DNA of 23,800 nt from Selenomonadaceae bacterium (GCA_016280345.1 JAEEGN010000263.1:1-23800), one strand, 5' to 3'; shown: positions 1 to 7,331, counted from the stretch's first letter. Notes: generated by a model from the sequence alone, not told the origin. A program made the numbers and translations.

Positions 1-44
1 AGAAACTTTCTGTGAGAATACCTGCCTGTTTCGCAAAAAGTCGT

Positions 45-120
45 TTGAAAAAAATGCAGATTGGCAAAAAACTCCCTTGAAAAAAATGCAAATTAGCGGA
101 AAACTCCCTTGAAAAAAATG
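45..120 (+). repeat. Three direct repeats at 32-bp pitch upstream of ATPase gene
   Basis: TTGAAAAAAATGCA begins at 45 and 77, and TTGAAAAAAATG at 109, so the repeat pitch is exactly 32 bp (about three helical turns). The first two units also share a 3' part ending in AAAACTCCC. The third unit runs into the -10 region of the downstream gene. A weak fourth unit may lie at 13-44. A related array with the same pitch precedes the deleted paralogue (3109-3184). The copies are too few and have no spacer variation, so this is not a CRISPR array. An operator array or recognition site is the likelier role (inference). Confidence 0.8.
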
Positions 121-136
121 CGATATTGGATATAAT
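109..136 (+). promoter_or_regulatory. Promoter of the AAA ATPase gene
   Basis: TTGAAA (109-114) and TATAAT (131-136) are separated by 16 bp, a good sigma-A type promoter. The -35 box is the first six bases of the third 32-bp repeat, so a protein bound to the repeats would overlap the promoter. Transcription would start near 143, giving a leader of about 25 nt. Confidence 0.6.
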
Positions 137-168
137 GAAGAAAAAGCCTATTGGACGGAGGGATTCCC

Positions 169-1488
169 TTGCTGCAACGCAAAATACAGGAAACGCTGCT
201 CCGGTGGAAACAATCACCGGATCGCCTTCCCTTGATTGTAAAGGGCTGCCGCCAATGCGGCAAGACCTTTTCCGTCCTGTCGTTTGCCCGGCAGAATTAT
301 TCCCACGTCGTCTATCTGGATTTTTTCCGGAACGCCGCCTATGCCTCGATTTTTTCCGGCTCTCTGGAAGTAGATCAGATTATCCTGATGATGTCCGCCC
401 TGCTGGGGCCGGAGGCCGTTTTCGAGCCCGGAGAGACGGTCATCGTCCTCGACGAAATCCAGGAATGCCCGGAAGCGCGCACGGCGCTCAAATACTTCCA
501 GCTTGACGGTCGTTTCGACGTGATAGGCACCGGCTCGCTGCTCGGCGTGCGCGGGTATGGGACGGAACCCCGCTCCGTTCCCGTGGGTTATGAAACCGTA
601 ATCGATATGTATCCCCTGGATTTTGACGAATTTCTTTGGGCCAACGGGATCACCGCGTCGATGACCGGGCTGCTGCGCCGATGCCTGAACGAAGAAACGC
701 CCGTGCCGGAGGCGCTGCATGCCCGCTTGCGCCAGCTCCTGCTGCAATACGTAGTCGTAGGCGGAATGCCGGCGGCCGTGCAGCTCTTCGTCGATACCAG
801 GCAGACCGCCCCCGTCCTTCGCCTTCAGCGCGATATCGTGCGCTCCTATGAAGACGACATGATCAAATATGCCGAAAAAGGGGACAAGGGACGGATTGCC
901 GAATGTTTCCGCTCCATCCCGCGACAACTCAGCCGGGAGAACAAGAAATTCCAATACGCCACCGTCAGGAAAGGAGCGACCGCCAGACAATACGGCGGGA
1001 GTCTCCAATGGATTGAGGACGCGGGCATCATTTCCCGTTGCTACAACCTGCAACTGCCGGAACTGCCGTTGGACGGAAACGCCATTGAGAACGTTTTCAA
1101 GGTTTACATGAAGGATACCGGCCTGTTCATCAGCATGTTGGAGGATGGCACGCAATTCGATGTGCTCCGGGGGAATCTCTGCGGCTATAAAGGCGCCATC
1201 TTTGAAAACCTGATCGCGGACATATTTGCCAAGATGGGGCGCTGCCTCTGTTACTATCACAAGGATTCCGGGCTGGAAATCGACTTCGTGATTCGCTGGC
1301 GGGGAAAATGCACGCTGGTGGAGGTCAAATCCGGCACCGGGAACGTCAAAAGCGCCAAAACAATCCTGCGCCACCCGGAGAAATACCATATCGACCAGTG
1401 CATCAAGCTGGGAGACTACAACGTGGGGCGGCAGGGCCAGTTGCTGACGCTGCCGTTGTACATGGCTTTCCTGCTGGACGAAAGCTGA
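169..1488 (+). CDS. AAA ATPase (AAA_14) with C-terminal DUF4143 nuclease-like domain
   Basis: This protein of about 439 aa has an N-terminal P-loop ATPase domain. Walker A is GCRQCGKT (residues 26-33) and Walker B is VIVLDEIQ (91-98), followed by a GTGS sensor-like segment. The C-terminal DUF4143 domain contains GLEIDFVI...LVEVKSG. D372 and E385-x-K387 fit a PD-(D/E)XK nuclease-type site, as is typical of this family. The start chosen is TTG at 169, six bases after GGAGGG (157-162); an in-frame TTG at 151 would include that RBS in the coding region. Members are common, often multi-copy, in anaerobic gut bacteria and archaea, and their biological role is unknown. It is a single-gene unit with its own promoter, 32-bp repeats and a terminator (1515-1555). 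A deleted relative lies at 2836-3079. Family assignment is firm; function is open. Confidence 0.9.
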   Translation: MLQRKIQETLLRWKQSPDRLPLIVKGCRQCGKTFSVLSFARQNYSHVVYLDFFRNAAYASIFSGSLEVDQIILMMSALLGPEAVFEPGETVIVLDEIQECPEARTALKYFQLDGRFDVIGTGSLLGVRGYGTEPRSVPVGYETVIDMYPLDFDEFLWANGITASMTGLLRRCLNEETPVPEALHARLRQLLLQYVVVGGMPAAVQLFVDTRQTAPVLRLQRDIVRSYEDDMIKYAEKGDKGRIAECFRSIPRQLSRENKKFQYATVRKGATARQYGGSLQWIEDAGIISRCYNLQLPELPLDGNAIENVFKVYMKDTGLFISMLEDGTQFDVLRGNLCGYKGAIFENLIADIFAKMGRCLCYYHKDSGLEIDFVIRWRGKCTLVEVKSGTGNVKSAKTILRHPEKYHIDQCIKLGDYNVGRQGQLLTLPLYMAFLLDES

Positions 1489-1514
1489 TGACGTAATGAA
1501 GCCGGTCGTATTAA

Positions 1515-1555
1515 AAGGCCCTTCCGCCGGAACGCGGGAGGGCCTTGCTTCTTGT
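1515..1555. terminator. Bidirectional terminator between convergent genes
   Basis: A 13-bp stem (one G-U pair) forms between 1515-1527 and 1534-1546 around a 6-nt loop. It is followed by a T-rich stretch on the + strand and by TTTTAA on the - strand. It separates the ATPase gene (+) from the convergent secreted-protein gene (-). Confidence 0.8.
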
Positions 1556-1562
1556 TTCCGTA

Positions 1563-2525
1563 TCAATAGATATCGACTTCGAGATCGTCCATGGCCTCCC
1601 GCATGGCATTGCGCACCGCCCTCTGGTACAGCTTGGGCCGGCCGGACTGGTCGCCCACTTCGCCGGTCATCACCAGGTCGTTGCGGTACACGTAATCGCC
1701 GCTTTGCGTATCCACGAACCGAAGGCGCAGCCAGATGTTCTGCTTCTTCGTCGCGCTCTGGTACACTACCCAGTTGTGGCGCTCCACCTGATAATTGCCT
1801 TTCGTGAAGGACGCCACGAAAACGTAATCGTAGTCGCACTCCCGCCCGGCCCGGACGTAGTCACCGCGGCGCATATCGGCCAATCCCCGGGGCTTGTTCC
1901 GATGGACGCTCAGACCGTCCACGTCGGCCCGGTCCGATTTCTCCGTCCACTCGCGGTTTTTCGTCTGATGATTCCCGTACATGCCTCCCAGACCAAAGCC
2001 GCCGTAGCCGGTACGACCGAAATCTTCCGGGTTGTAGCCCCGGTCCCAGGCGCCGATGCCGCCGCCGCCCAGCACGCCAAAGCCACCGGTATCCGTCTTG
2101 GTTGTAACTTCCTCGCCCGTATGGACGATGGGCCGGTTGTTGTCGTCAAAGGAATCCTCCGCGTATTGCAGGAGCCTCGTCTTCACGTCAATACCCTTCA
2201 TCACCGCGAAGCTCTCCCGCGGGAATTTCTGTCGGATGGCCTGGTATATCTCGTTCTTCACCCGGTCCTCGACGATGATGCTCTCATCGCCGTCGATGAT
2301 GATCGCGATGCGTACGCGCCCCTGGGGGCCCAGCGGCGTCCCGTTGCCGTAGATGATGCGGTGCGCCCGCTCGTAGAGCGGAGAATGCTGATAATCCCGG
2401 CTCTTCTTGAGTTCCCGGTTCGCCGCGGTGACGCCCGCCGCTTCCGCCTGCCCCGGCGCCGTTGCCAGCGCCGCCAGCGCCAGCAGGAAGCAAATCCAGA
2501 GGCCGATTGTCAATCCTTTTTTCAT
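1563..2525 (-). CDS. Secreted hypothetical protein with Gly-rich segment
   Basis: I do not recognise a named family for this 320-aa protein. Residues 1-29 form a clear signal peptide: MKK, a hydrophobic core, then an AEA-type cleavage site near 27-29. It is therefore probably exported and not lipidated, since no lipobox is seen. Residues 70-130 look like an alpha/beta unit (RVRIAIIIDGDESIIVEDRV onward). Residues 147-184 are very Gly-rich and probably a flexible linker. The C-terminal half (228-320) has alternating beta-type segments (YDYVFVASF, NIWLRLRFVDTQSGDYVYR) and a terminal amphipathic helix. A GGAAGG-type ribosome site precedes ATG 2525. It is convergent with the ATPase gene. Its promoter seems to lie in the border of a duplicated segment. 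A role at the cell surface or in the periplasm is inference only. Confidence 0.7.
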   Translation of the reverse strand: MKKGLTIGLWICFLLALAALATAPGQAEAAGVTAANRELKKSRDYQHSPLYERAHRIIYGNGTPLGPQGRVRIAIIIDGDESIIVEDRVKNEIYQAIRQKFPRESFAVMKGIDVKTRLLQYAEDSFDDNNRPIVHTGEEVTTKTDTGGFGVLGGGGIGAWDRGYNPEDFGRTGYGGFGLGGMYGNHQTKNREWTEKSDRADVDGLSVHRNKPRGLADMRRGDYVRAGRECDYDYVFVASFTKGNYQVERHNWVVYQSATKKQNIWLRLRFVDTQSGDYVYRNDLVMTGEVGDQSGRPKLYQRAVRNAMREAMDDLEVDIY

Positions 2526-2588
2526 AGCCCTGTCCCGTCCTTCCCGAAAGAAATTCCCGAAAACCGATTCTCAAACTTCAATACCTGT

Positions 2589-2605
2589 ATCATACCACAT
2601 TTTTC
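2589..2605 (-). promoter_or_regulatory. Extended -10 promoter overlapping a lone repeat copy
   Basis: On the minus strand TATGAT (2594-2589) is preceded by TG with a one-base gap, giving an extended -10. It directly follows GAAAAATGTG (2605-2596). That decamer is the core of the repeats at 3109-3184, so the promoter of the secreted-protein gene appears to use a copy of the ATPase promoter element. No good -35 box is visible. Confidence 0.4.
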
Positions 2606-2739
2606 CCCGGAAAAAAAGAGCGCCGCCCGAAAGCGGCGCCAGAAAACGAAACACGAACACGGCCGCTGCCGGGGTCTTTCCCTCACAGCGGCTTTTTTCC
2701 GGCGTGCCGGCTTTGCGGGGGCAGGCGGGGGGATTCTTT
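2596..2739. repeat. Direct duplication, left copy: rsmG 3' end and terminator (decayed)
   Basis: This stretch is nearly identical to 3175-3325. The match starts at the shared CACATTTTTC and covers the hairpin, the common segment after it, and the rsmG stop region. It ends in GGATTC-TTT. The left copy has six instead of seven Ts, a few substitutions and a deletion of about 9 bp in the G-rich part. Because of these changes it no longer encodes the RsmG C-terminus. The two copies lie about 576-580 bp apart and flank the ATPase remnant. Confidence 0.85.
2612..2640 (-). terminator. Duplicated copy of the rsmG terminator
   Basis: GCGCCGC (2620-2626) pairs with GCGGCGC (2633-2639) around a 6-nt loop. 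On the minus strand it is followed by TC and a run of seven Ts (2617-2611). It is a copy of the terminator at 3188-3216 and could end transcription of the ATPase remnant. Confidence 0.6.
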
Positions 2740-2835
2740 ACAAAGATACCGATCGCTTTCGATGAACAATCGACGGCTACGGCGCCTTAGATTTTGGACT
2801 TCCCCGGCGATTTTTCCCCTGCAGAAAACCGCCCC
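2740..2835. other. Unassigned spacer
   Basis: Nothing convincing was found here: no good ribosome site, promoter or conserved peptide on either strand. It lies between the duplicated rsmG tail and the ATPase remnant. Confidence 0.4.
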
Positions 2836-3079
2836 TTAGACCTTCTCTTCCCCTCGCCCTCTATTCCCGTCCCTCAGCCACCGCTTCAGCAGGAACGTCA
2901 GCGCGTAGGGAAAGGTGAATAAACGGCCGTTCCAGCCGATAGTTGGTTTTGCCAAAATGCCCGATGGCCTCTGTCTTGCCAATCTGCCGCGCCCCCCTGA
3001 CGATCAGGGGCAGCCGCTCCGCTGTGGCTTTCCATTTCTGTAATATCCTGTCAATTTTCCGCTCCAGGCGTAGTTCCAT
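2836..3079 (-). pseudogene. Internally deleted AAA ATPase/DUF4143 gene
   Basis: From ATG 3079, preceded by GGGGAGGGAAGGG, the first 40 or so codons match the start of the family. They read MELRLERKIDRILQKWK and then Walker A GARQIGKT, aligning with the intact gene at 169. Just after FGKTNY (junction near 2940) the sequence jumps to what is clearly the family C-terminus in the other frame: IGWNGRLFTFPYALTFLL, ending at TAA 2836-2838. The intact gene has NVGRQGQLLTLPLYMAFLL there. About 370 codons are missing, including Walker B and the DUF4143 nuclease-like motifs. As read from the ATG, the frame ends at TAG 2861. ACTAT-type microhomology at the join would suit a simple deletion (inference). 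It cannot be a functional ATPase. Confidence 0.85.
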
Positions 3080-3103
3080 TCCCTTCCCTCCCCATTCGGG
3101 AAC

Positions 3104-3133
3104 AGTATATCACATTTTTCTGGTAAATTTAAA
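3104..3133 (-). promoter_or_regulatory. Promoter of the ATPase remnant
   Basis: On the minus strand TATACT (3109-3104) is preceded by TG and one base (extended -10), with a weak TTTAAA (3133-3128) 18 bp upstream. The -10 box directly abuts the gene-proximal copy of the 32-bp repeat. Confidence 0.45.
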
Positions 3134-3184
3134 CCGAGAAATCACATTTTTCAGTCAAAAAATCTGTCAAAAATCACATTTTTC
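3109..3184 (-). repeat. Three direct repeats at 32-bp pitch upstream of the ATPase remnant
   Basis: On the plus strand ATCACATTTTTC begins at 3109 and 3141, and ATCACATTTTTCAG again at 3173, a pitch of exactly 32 bp. Read with the gene, the core is GAAAAATGTGAT. This resembles the GAAAAAAATGC core of the array at 45-120. The sequences between cores differ from the first locus, so the core and its pitch are what is conserved. Confidence 0.8.
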
Positions 3185-3325
3185 AGCCAAAAAGAGCGCC
3201 GCCCGAAAGCGGCGCCAGAAAACGAAACCCGAACACGGCCGCTGCCGGGGTCTTTCCCTCACAGCGGCTTTTTTTCCGGGGTGCCGGCTTTGCGGGGGTA
3301 GGCGGCGGGGGTGGGGGATTCCTTT
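3175..3325. repeat. Direct duplication, right copy: rsmG 3' end and terminator (intact)
   Basis: This is the partner of 2596-2739. It includes the functional last ~22 codons of rsmG, the rsmG terminator, and the outermost 32-bp repeat core at its left edge. Confidence 0.85.
3188..3216 (-). terminator. rsmG terminator
   Basis: GCGCCGC (3196-3202) and GCGGCGC (3209-3215) form a 7-bp GC stem with a 6-nt loop. On the minus strand TC and five Ts (3193-3189) follow. It lies about 45 bp after the rsmG stop and ends the mnmE-mnmG-rsmG unit. Confidence 0.7.
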
Positions 3326-3975
3326 CGGATGTGGAGGATGGCCCTCTTGTCCGTGAGGCCCGGCAGATGGATGGGGCGGATTTCGTCGAGACGGCCGCCG
3401 AGGGTGGCGAGGGCGTGCCCGGCGGCGTCGGCTTCTTCCTGATATTTCGCCCCCTTGAGGGCGAGAAAGCTGCCGCCCGGCTTCACGAAGGGCAGCGCGT
3501 ATTCGGCCAGCACCGGGAGATTCGCCACCGCCCGGGAGACAACGACGTCGAAGCGTTCCCGGTATTCTTTCTGCCGGGCCGCTTCCTCCGCCCGGGCGTG
3601 GACGCAGGCGACGCCTTCCAGCCCCAGCGCCGCCACCGTTTCCTCCAGAAAGCGCACCCGCTTGGCCAGGGAGTCGATGAGCGTCAGCCGCAGCGCCGGC
3701 CGGAAAATCTTCAGCGGCAGGCCGGGAAAGCCGGCCCCGGTCCCGACGTCGGCGACGGCCGTGACGCCCCGGAACCAGACTTCATCGTAGGCGGTCAGAG
3801 AGTCGATCATGTGCTTGACGGCCACCTCCCGCGGCGCGGTGATGGCGGTGAGGTTCATCTTCCCGTTCCATTCCAGCAGCAGATCGTTATAGCGACAGAA
3901 TTGCTCCCGCTGCCGCTCCGAAAGGACAATGCCGTATTCCTTCGCCGCCGCCGCCATTTCCTCGCGGAAGGTCAT
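3259..3975 (-). CDS. rsmG: 16S rRNA (guanine-527 N7)-methyltransferase RsmG
   Basis: RsmG (GidB) uses S-adenosylmethionine to methylate N7 of G527 in the 530 loop of 16S rRNA. The 238-aa length is normal. The SAM-binding motif VADVGTGAGFPGLPLKI is present, followed by the conserved LTLIDSLAKRVRFLEE. The N-terminal part has the typical RYNDLLLEWNGKMNLTAI, and VVSRAVANLPVLAEY follows later. The ATG overlaps the mnmG stop by 4 bp, so the two are translationally coupled. This is the last gene of the left core operon. Its C-terminal tail of about 22 residues is Pro/Lys-rich (TPAAYPRKAGTPEKKPL), and the DNA encoding it is duplicated at 2596-2739. parA/parB, which often follow rsmG in Firmicutes, are not seen here. 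Confidence 0.97.
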   Translation of the reverse strand: MTFREEMAAAAKEYGIVLSERQREQFCRYNDLLLEWNGKMNLTAITAPREVAVKHMIDSLTAYDEVWFRGVTAVADVGTGAGFPGLPLKIFRPALRLTLIDSLAKRVRFLEETVAALGLEGVACVHARAEEAARQKEYRERFDVVVSRAVANLPVLAEYALPFVKPGGSFLALKGAKYQEEADAAGHALATLGGRLDEIRPIHLPGLTDKRAILHIRKESPTPAAYPRKAGTPEKKPL

Positions 3976-5870
3976 GGTGTTTCCTCCTTTGCCGGGCGTC
4001 CGGCCCGCCGCTGCCGCTCCAGATAGACCATGAGCACCGATACGTCCGCCGGGGAAACGCCGGAGATGCGGCCCGCCTGGCCCAGCGACCGGGGCCGGAC
4101 AGTGGCGAGCTTTTCCCGCGCTTCGTCCCGCAGGCTCGGCACCGCCTGATAATCGATGTCCTCCGGGATAAGGCGGTTTTCCAGCTTTTCCTGACGGTCC
4201 ACCTGCTCCTGCTGTTTCCTGATATAGCCGTCGTAGGTGACGGTGATATCCACCTGGCGGGCCGCCTCGGCGGAGATTTCCGGCAGGCCGAAAAGCGGCT
4301 GCAGGTCCCTGTAAGCGACGTCCGGCCGCCGCAGGAAATCGAAGAGACGGGTGACGACGTGGACCGGGCTCAGGCCCGCGGCGGCGAGCTTCTCATTCGT
4401 TTCCCGGCTGGGGGAGATGACGGTTTCTTCAAGGGCCGTCAGCGCGCTTTCGATTTGCGCTTTCTTCTGCTGGTAGCGCCGCCAGCGTTCCTCCGTCACC
4501 AGACCGACGCGCCGGCCGTAGTCCGTGAGCCGCAGGTCGGCGTTGTCCTGCCGCAGGAGAAGCCGGTACTCCGCCCGGGAGGTCATCATGCGGTAGGGCT
4601 CGTTGGTGCCTTTGGTCACGAGATCGTCGATGAGGACGCCGATATAGCCGTCGGAGCGTTTCAGCACCAGCGGCTCGCCGCCTTTCACCAGCATGGCGGC
4701 GTTGATGCCCGCCATGAGCCCCTGGGCGGCGGCTTCCTCGTAGCCGGAGGTGCCGTTGGACTGGCCGGCGGAAAAGAAGCCCCCGATGGCCTTGAATTCC
4801 AGCGTCGGATTGAGCTGCCGGGGGTCGATGCAGTCGTACTCGATGGCGTAGCCCGCCCGCATGACGCGGCAGTGTTCGAGGCCCGGAATGGTGTGGAGAA
4901 AGGCGATCTGCACGTCGGCGGGCAGGCTGGTGGACATGCCCTGTACGTAGACCTCCCGGGTATGCAGGCCCTCGGGTTCGAGGAAGAGCTGATGGCGGTC
5001 CTTATCGGGAAAGCGCAGCAGTTTCGACTCGATGGAAGGGCAGTAGCGGGGGCCGATGCCCTTGATGACGCCGTTGGCCATGGGGGCGCGGTCGATGTTG
5101 TCCATGATGATTTTATGGGTTTTCTCGTTGGTGTAGCTGAGCCAGCAGACGACGCGATTGCGCCGCGTCACTTCGTCGGTCAGGAAGGAAAAACTCGGGG
5201 CGTCGTCCTCTCCGGGCTGTTCAATCAGCTTGTCGTAGTCCAGGGATCGGCCGTCCACCCGGGCGGGGGTGCCGGTCTTGAACCGCATGAGCCGGACGCC
5301 GGCCCGCCGCAGGGAATCGGAGAGCTTCATGGCCGCCCGCTGGCCGTTGGGTCCGCTGTCATAGACGGTTTCGCCGACGATGACGCGCCCCCGCAGATAG
5401 GTCCCGGTGGCGAGGATAACGGCCTTCGCGCCGTAGAATTCGCCCGTTTCCGCCACGACGCCGGCAACGCGGCCGTCCTCGATGACGATGTCGTCGATCA
5501 GGAGCTGCTTGACGTCGAGATTATCCTGATTTTCGCAGGTCTCCTTCATCGTGAACTGGTAGCGCTTCTTGTCGGCCTGGGCGCGCAGCGCCTGCACTGC
5601 CGGTCCTTTGCCGGTATTGAGGAGACGGAACTGGATGCAGGTCCGGTCGGCGTTCAGCCCCATCTCGCCGCCCAGGGCGTCCACCTCCCGCACCAGATGG
5701 CCCTTGGCCGGGCCGCCCACCGACGGGTTGCAGGGCATCAGGGCGATGTTGTCCATGGAGAGCGTCGCCAGCAGCGTCCGGCAGCCGAGACGGGCCGCCG
5801 CCAGTCCCGCCTCGGCCCCGGCGTGCCCAGCCCCGATCACGATAACATCATAGTCCCCGGCATTGAACAT
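3972..5870 (-). CDS. mnmG: tRNA uridine-5-carboxymethylaminomethyl synthase subunit MnmG
   Basis: MnmG (GidA) is the FAD/NADH-dependent partner of MnmE. Together they install the (carboxymethyl)aminomethyl group on U34 of certain tRNAs. At about 632 aa it is of normal length. The FAD-binding motif VIVIGAGHAGAEAG is near the N-terminus, with the family signatures PCNPSVGGPAKGHLVREVDALGG (here quoted in two overlapping parts, PCNPSVGGPAKG and HLVREVDALGG) and GQSNGTSGYEEAAAQG, and a helical C-terminus ending in the typical SPADVSVLMVYLE. ATG 5870 is preferred, preceded by GAGGAG, over an upstream in-frame TTG at 5894, because FNAGDYDVIVIG matches the family N-terminus. It lies 33 bp after mnmE and overlaps rsmG by 4 bp. 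Confidence 0.97.
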   Translation of the reverse strand: MFNAGDYDVIVIGAGHAGAEAGLAAARLGCRTLLATLSMDNIALMPCNPSVGGPAKGHLVREVDALGGEMGLNADRTCIQFRLLNTGKGPAVQALRAQADKKRYQFTMKETCENQDNLDVKQLLIDDIVIEDGRVAGVVAETGEFYGAKAVILATGTYLRGRVIVGETVYDSGPNGQRAAMKLSDSLRRAGVRLMRFKTGTPARVDGRSLDYDKLIEQPGEDDAPSFSFLTDEVTRRNRVVCWLSYTNEKTHKIIMDNIDRAPMANGVIKGIGPRYCPSIESKLLRFPDKDRHQLFLEPEGLHTREVYVQGMSTSLPADVQIAFLHTIPGLEHCRVMRAGYAIEYDCIDPRQLNPTLEFKAIGGFFSAGQSNGTSGYEEAAAQGLMAGINAAMLVKGGEPLVLKRSDGYIGVLIDDLVTKGTNEPYRMMTSRAEYRLLLRQDNADLRLTDYGRRVGLVTEERWRRYQQKKAQIESALTALEETVISPSRETNEKLAAAGLSPVHVVTRLFDFLRRPDVAYRDLQPLFGLPEISAEAARQVDITVTYDGYIRKQQEQVDRQEKLENRLIPEDIDYQAVPSLRDEAREKLATVRPRSLGQAGRISGVSPADVSVLMVYLERQRRAGRPAKEETP

Positions 5871-5903
5871 GGCTGTTTCTCTCCTCACGTACAAACGGTT
5901 CCG

Positions 5904-7286
5904 TCATTTTCCCAAACAGAAGCGGCGGAATATCTCGTCGATGATATCCTCGCCCACGGTTTCTCCCACGATTTCGCCCAGTTTCTCCCAGGCGGCCCGG
6001 AGGTCGATGACGATGAAATCCTCCGCCAGGCCGCTCTCTATGGCCTCCCGGGCCGCCGCCAGCGACGCCAGCGCCTGCCGCAGCAAGTCCGCCTCCCGAA
6101 CGTCCGCCAGGAACAGACTCTCGTCGCCGGGGCGCTCGCCGCCGTACACTTTGGCGACAATCCGCTGCGACAACGCTTCCATTCCTTCCCCGGTTTTCGT
6201 GGAAAGGCGCAGGGCGTCGCTGTCCGGCATTCGGCGCCGGATCTCCTCCTCCGCGAAGGCCGCCGGCAAATCGCTTTTCGTGAACAGCAGGATATGGTCT
6301 TTTTCCCGGGCAATCTCCCATATCGCCTCGTCCTCCGGAGAGAGCGGCCGGGAGCCGTCGAACAGGGCCAGCACCAGCGCCGCCTGTGCCGCCGCCTGCC
6401 GCGCCCGTTCCACGCCGATGCGTTCCACCACGTCGTCGGTATCGCGGATGCCGGCGGTATCGACGACGCGCAGCGGGATACCGCCGATGCTGGCGATTTC
6501 CTCGATGCTGTCCCGGGTCGTGCCGGGAATGTCGGTGACAATGGCCCGCTCCTCCCGCAGCAGGGCGTTCAGCAGGCTCGATTTCCCCACGTTGGGCCGG
6601 CCGATGATGGCCGCCAGCAGCCCTTCCCGCAGCACGCGCCCGGCGTCGGCGGTCCGGAGCAGGCGCTCCATCTCCGCCGCCAGCTGACAGAGACGACGCT
6701 CCGCCTCCTTCAGGGCCACGTTCCCGATATCGTCCTCGGGAAAGTCGATGACCGCTTCCAGATGGGCAATCAGCGCCAGAAGCGCCTGCCGCCAGTCCCG
6801 GATGCGCCCGGAAAAACGCCCGGCCAGCCGTCCGGAAGCCGCCCGCAGCGCCGCCCCCGTCCTGGCGCTGACGACTTCCATCACCGCTCCGGCTTCAGCG
6901 AGATCGAGGCGGCCGTTGAGGAAGGCCCGCTTCGTGAATTCCCCCGGCTGGGCGAGGCGCGCCCCGGCCGCCAGCGTCAGCGACAGCGCCTTTTGCAGGA
7001 CGAGGCCGCCGCCGTGGCACTGGAGCTCGACGACGTCCTCCATCGTATAGGAATGGGGGGAACGCATGACAAGGGCGATGGCTTCGTCGATGGTCTCGCC
7101 GTCGGGGGCGACGATATGACCGTAAGCCGCCTCGTAGGTCTTCATATCAGAAAGCGTTCCTTTTCTTTTCGGACGGAAGACCGCCGCCGCCACTGACAGC
7201 GCCGTTTCGCCGGAAAGCCGCACGATGCCGATGCCGCCGACGCCCGGCGGCGTCGCGATGGCGCTGATGGTCTCCTCCTGCCGCAT
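5904..7286 (-). CDS. mnmE: tRNA modification GTPase MnmE
   Basis: MnmE (TrmE) is a dimeric, G-domain-activated GTPase that acts with MnmG in U34 modification. The protein is 460 aa. The N-terminal tetrahydrofolate-binding domain starts ETISAIATPPGVGGIGIVRLSG. The G domain has P-loop GRPNVGKSS, the TTRD switch (GTTRDSIEE), DTAG and TKSD. The last four residues CLGK match the catalytic C-[ILV]-G-K signature. ATG 7286 follows GGGGGGCGGAGAG and matches the usual N-terminus; an upstream in-frame extension to 7370 would read through a terminator hairpin and is rejected. It is the first gene of the mnmE-mnmG-rsmG unit. A separate promoter is expected in 7287-7331 but none is clear. Confidence 0.97.
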   Translation of the reverse strand: MRQEETISAIATPPGVGGIGIVRLSGETALSVAAAVFRPKRKGTLSDMKTYEAAYGHIVAPDGETIDEAIALVMRSPHSYTMEDVVELQCHGGGLVLQKALSLTLAAGARLAQPGEFTKRAFLNGRLDLAEAGAVMEVVSARTGAALRAASGRLAGRFSGRIRDWRQALLALIAHLEAVIDFPEDDIGNVALKEAERRLCQLAAEMERLLRTADAGRVLREGLLAAIIGRPNVGKSSLLNALLREERAIVTDIPGTTRDSIEEIASIGGIPLRVVDTAGIRDTDDVVERIGVERARQAAAQAALVLALFDGSRPLSPEDEAIWEIAREKDHILLFTKSDLPAAFAEEEIRRRMPDSDALRLSTKTGEGMEALSQRIVAKVYGGERPGDESLFLADVREADLLRQALASLAAAREAIESGLAEDFIVIDLRAAWEKLGEIVGETVGEDIIDEIFRRFCLGK

Positions 7287-7331
7287 CTCTCCGCCCCCCT
7301 TTTTTTGAACCGAAACGGAACAACGCTTACG

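Noticed and set aside
45..120. Possible CRISPR array
   Set aside because: Three units of 32 bp directly abut one another with no unique spacers, and no cas genes are present.
214..1839. Long minus-strand open frame opposite the ATPase gene
   Set aside because: It is a GC-rich shadow of the real gene, with no ribosome site or recognisable domain, and it crosses a terminator.
4359..7196. 945-codon plus-strand open frame across mnmG and mnmE
   Set aside because: It lies antisense to two certain genes and its composition (many His, Gly, Val, Asp, Arg) is typical of reverse-complement shadows.
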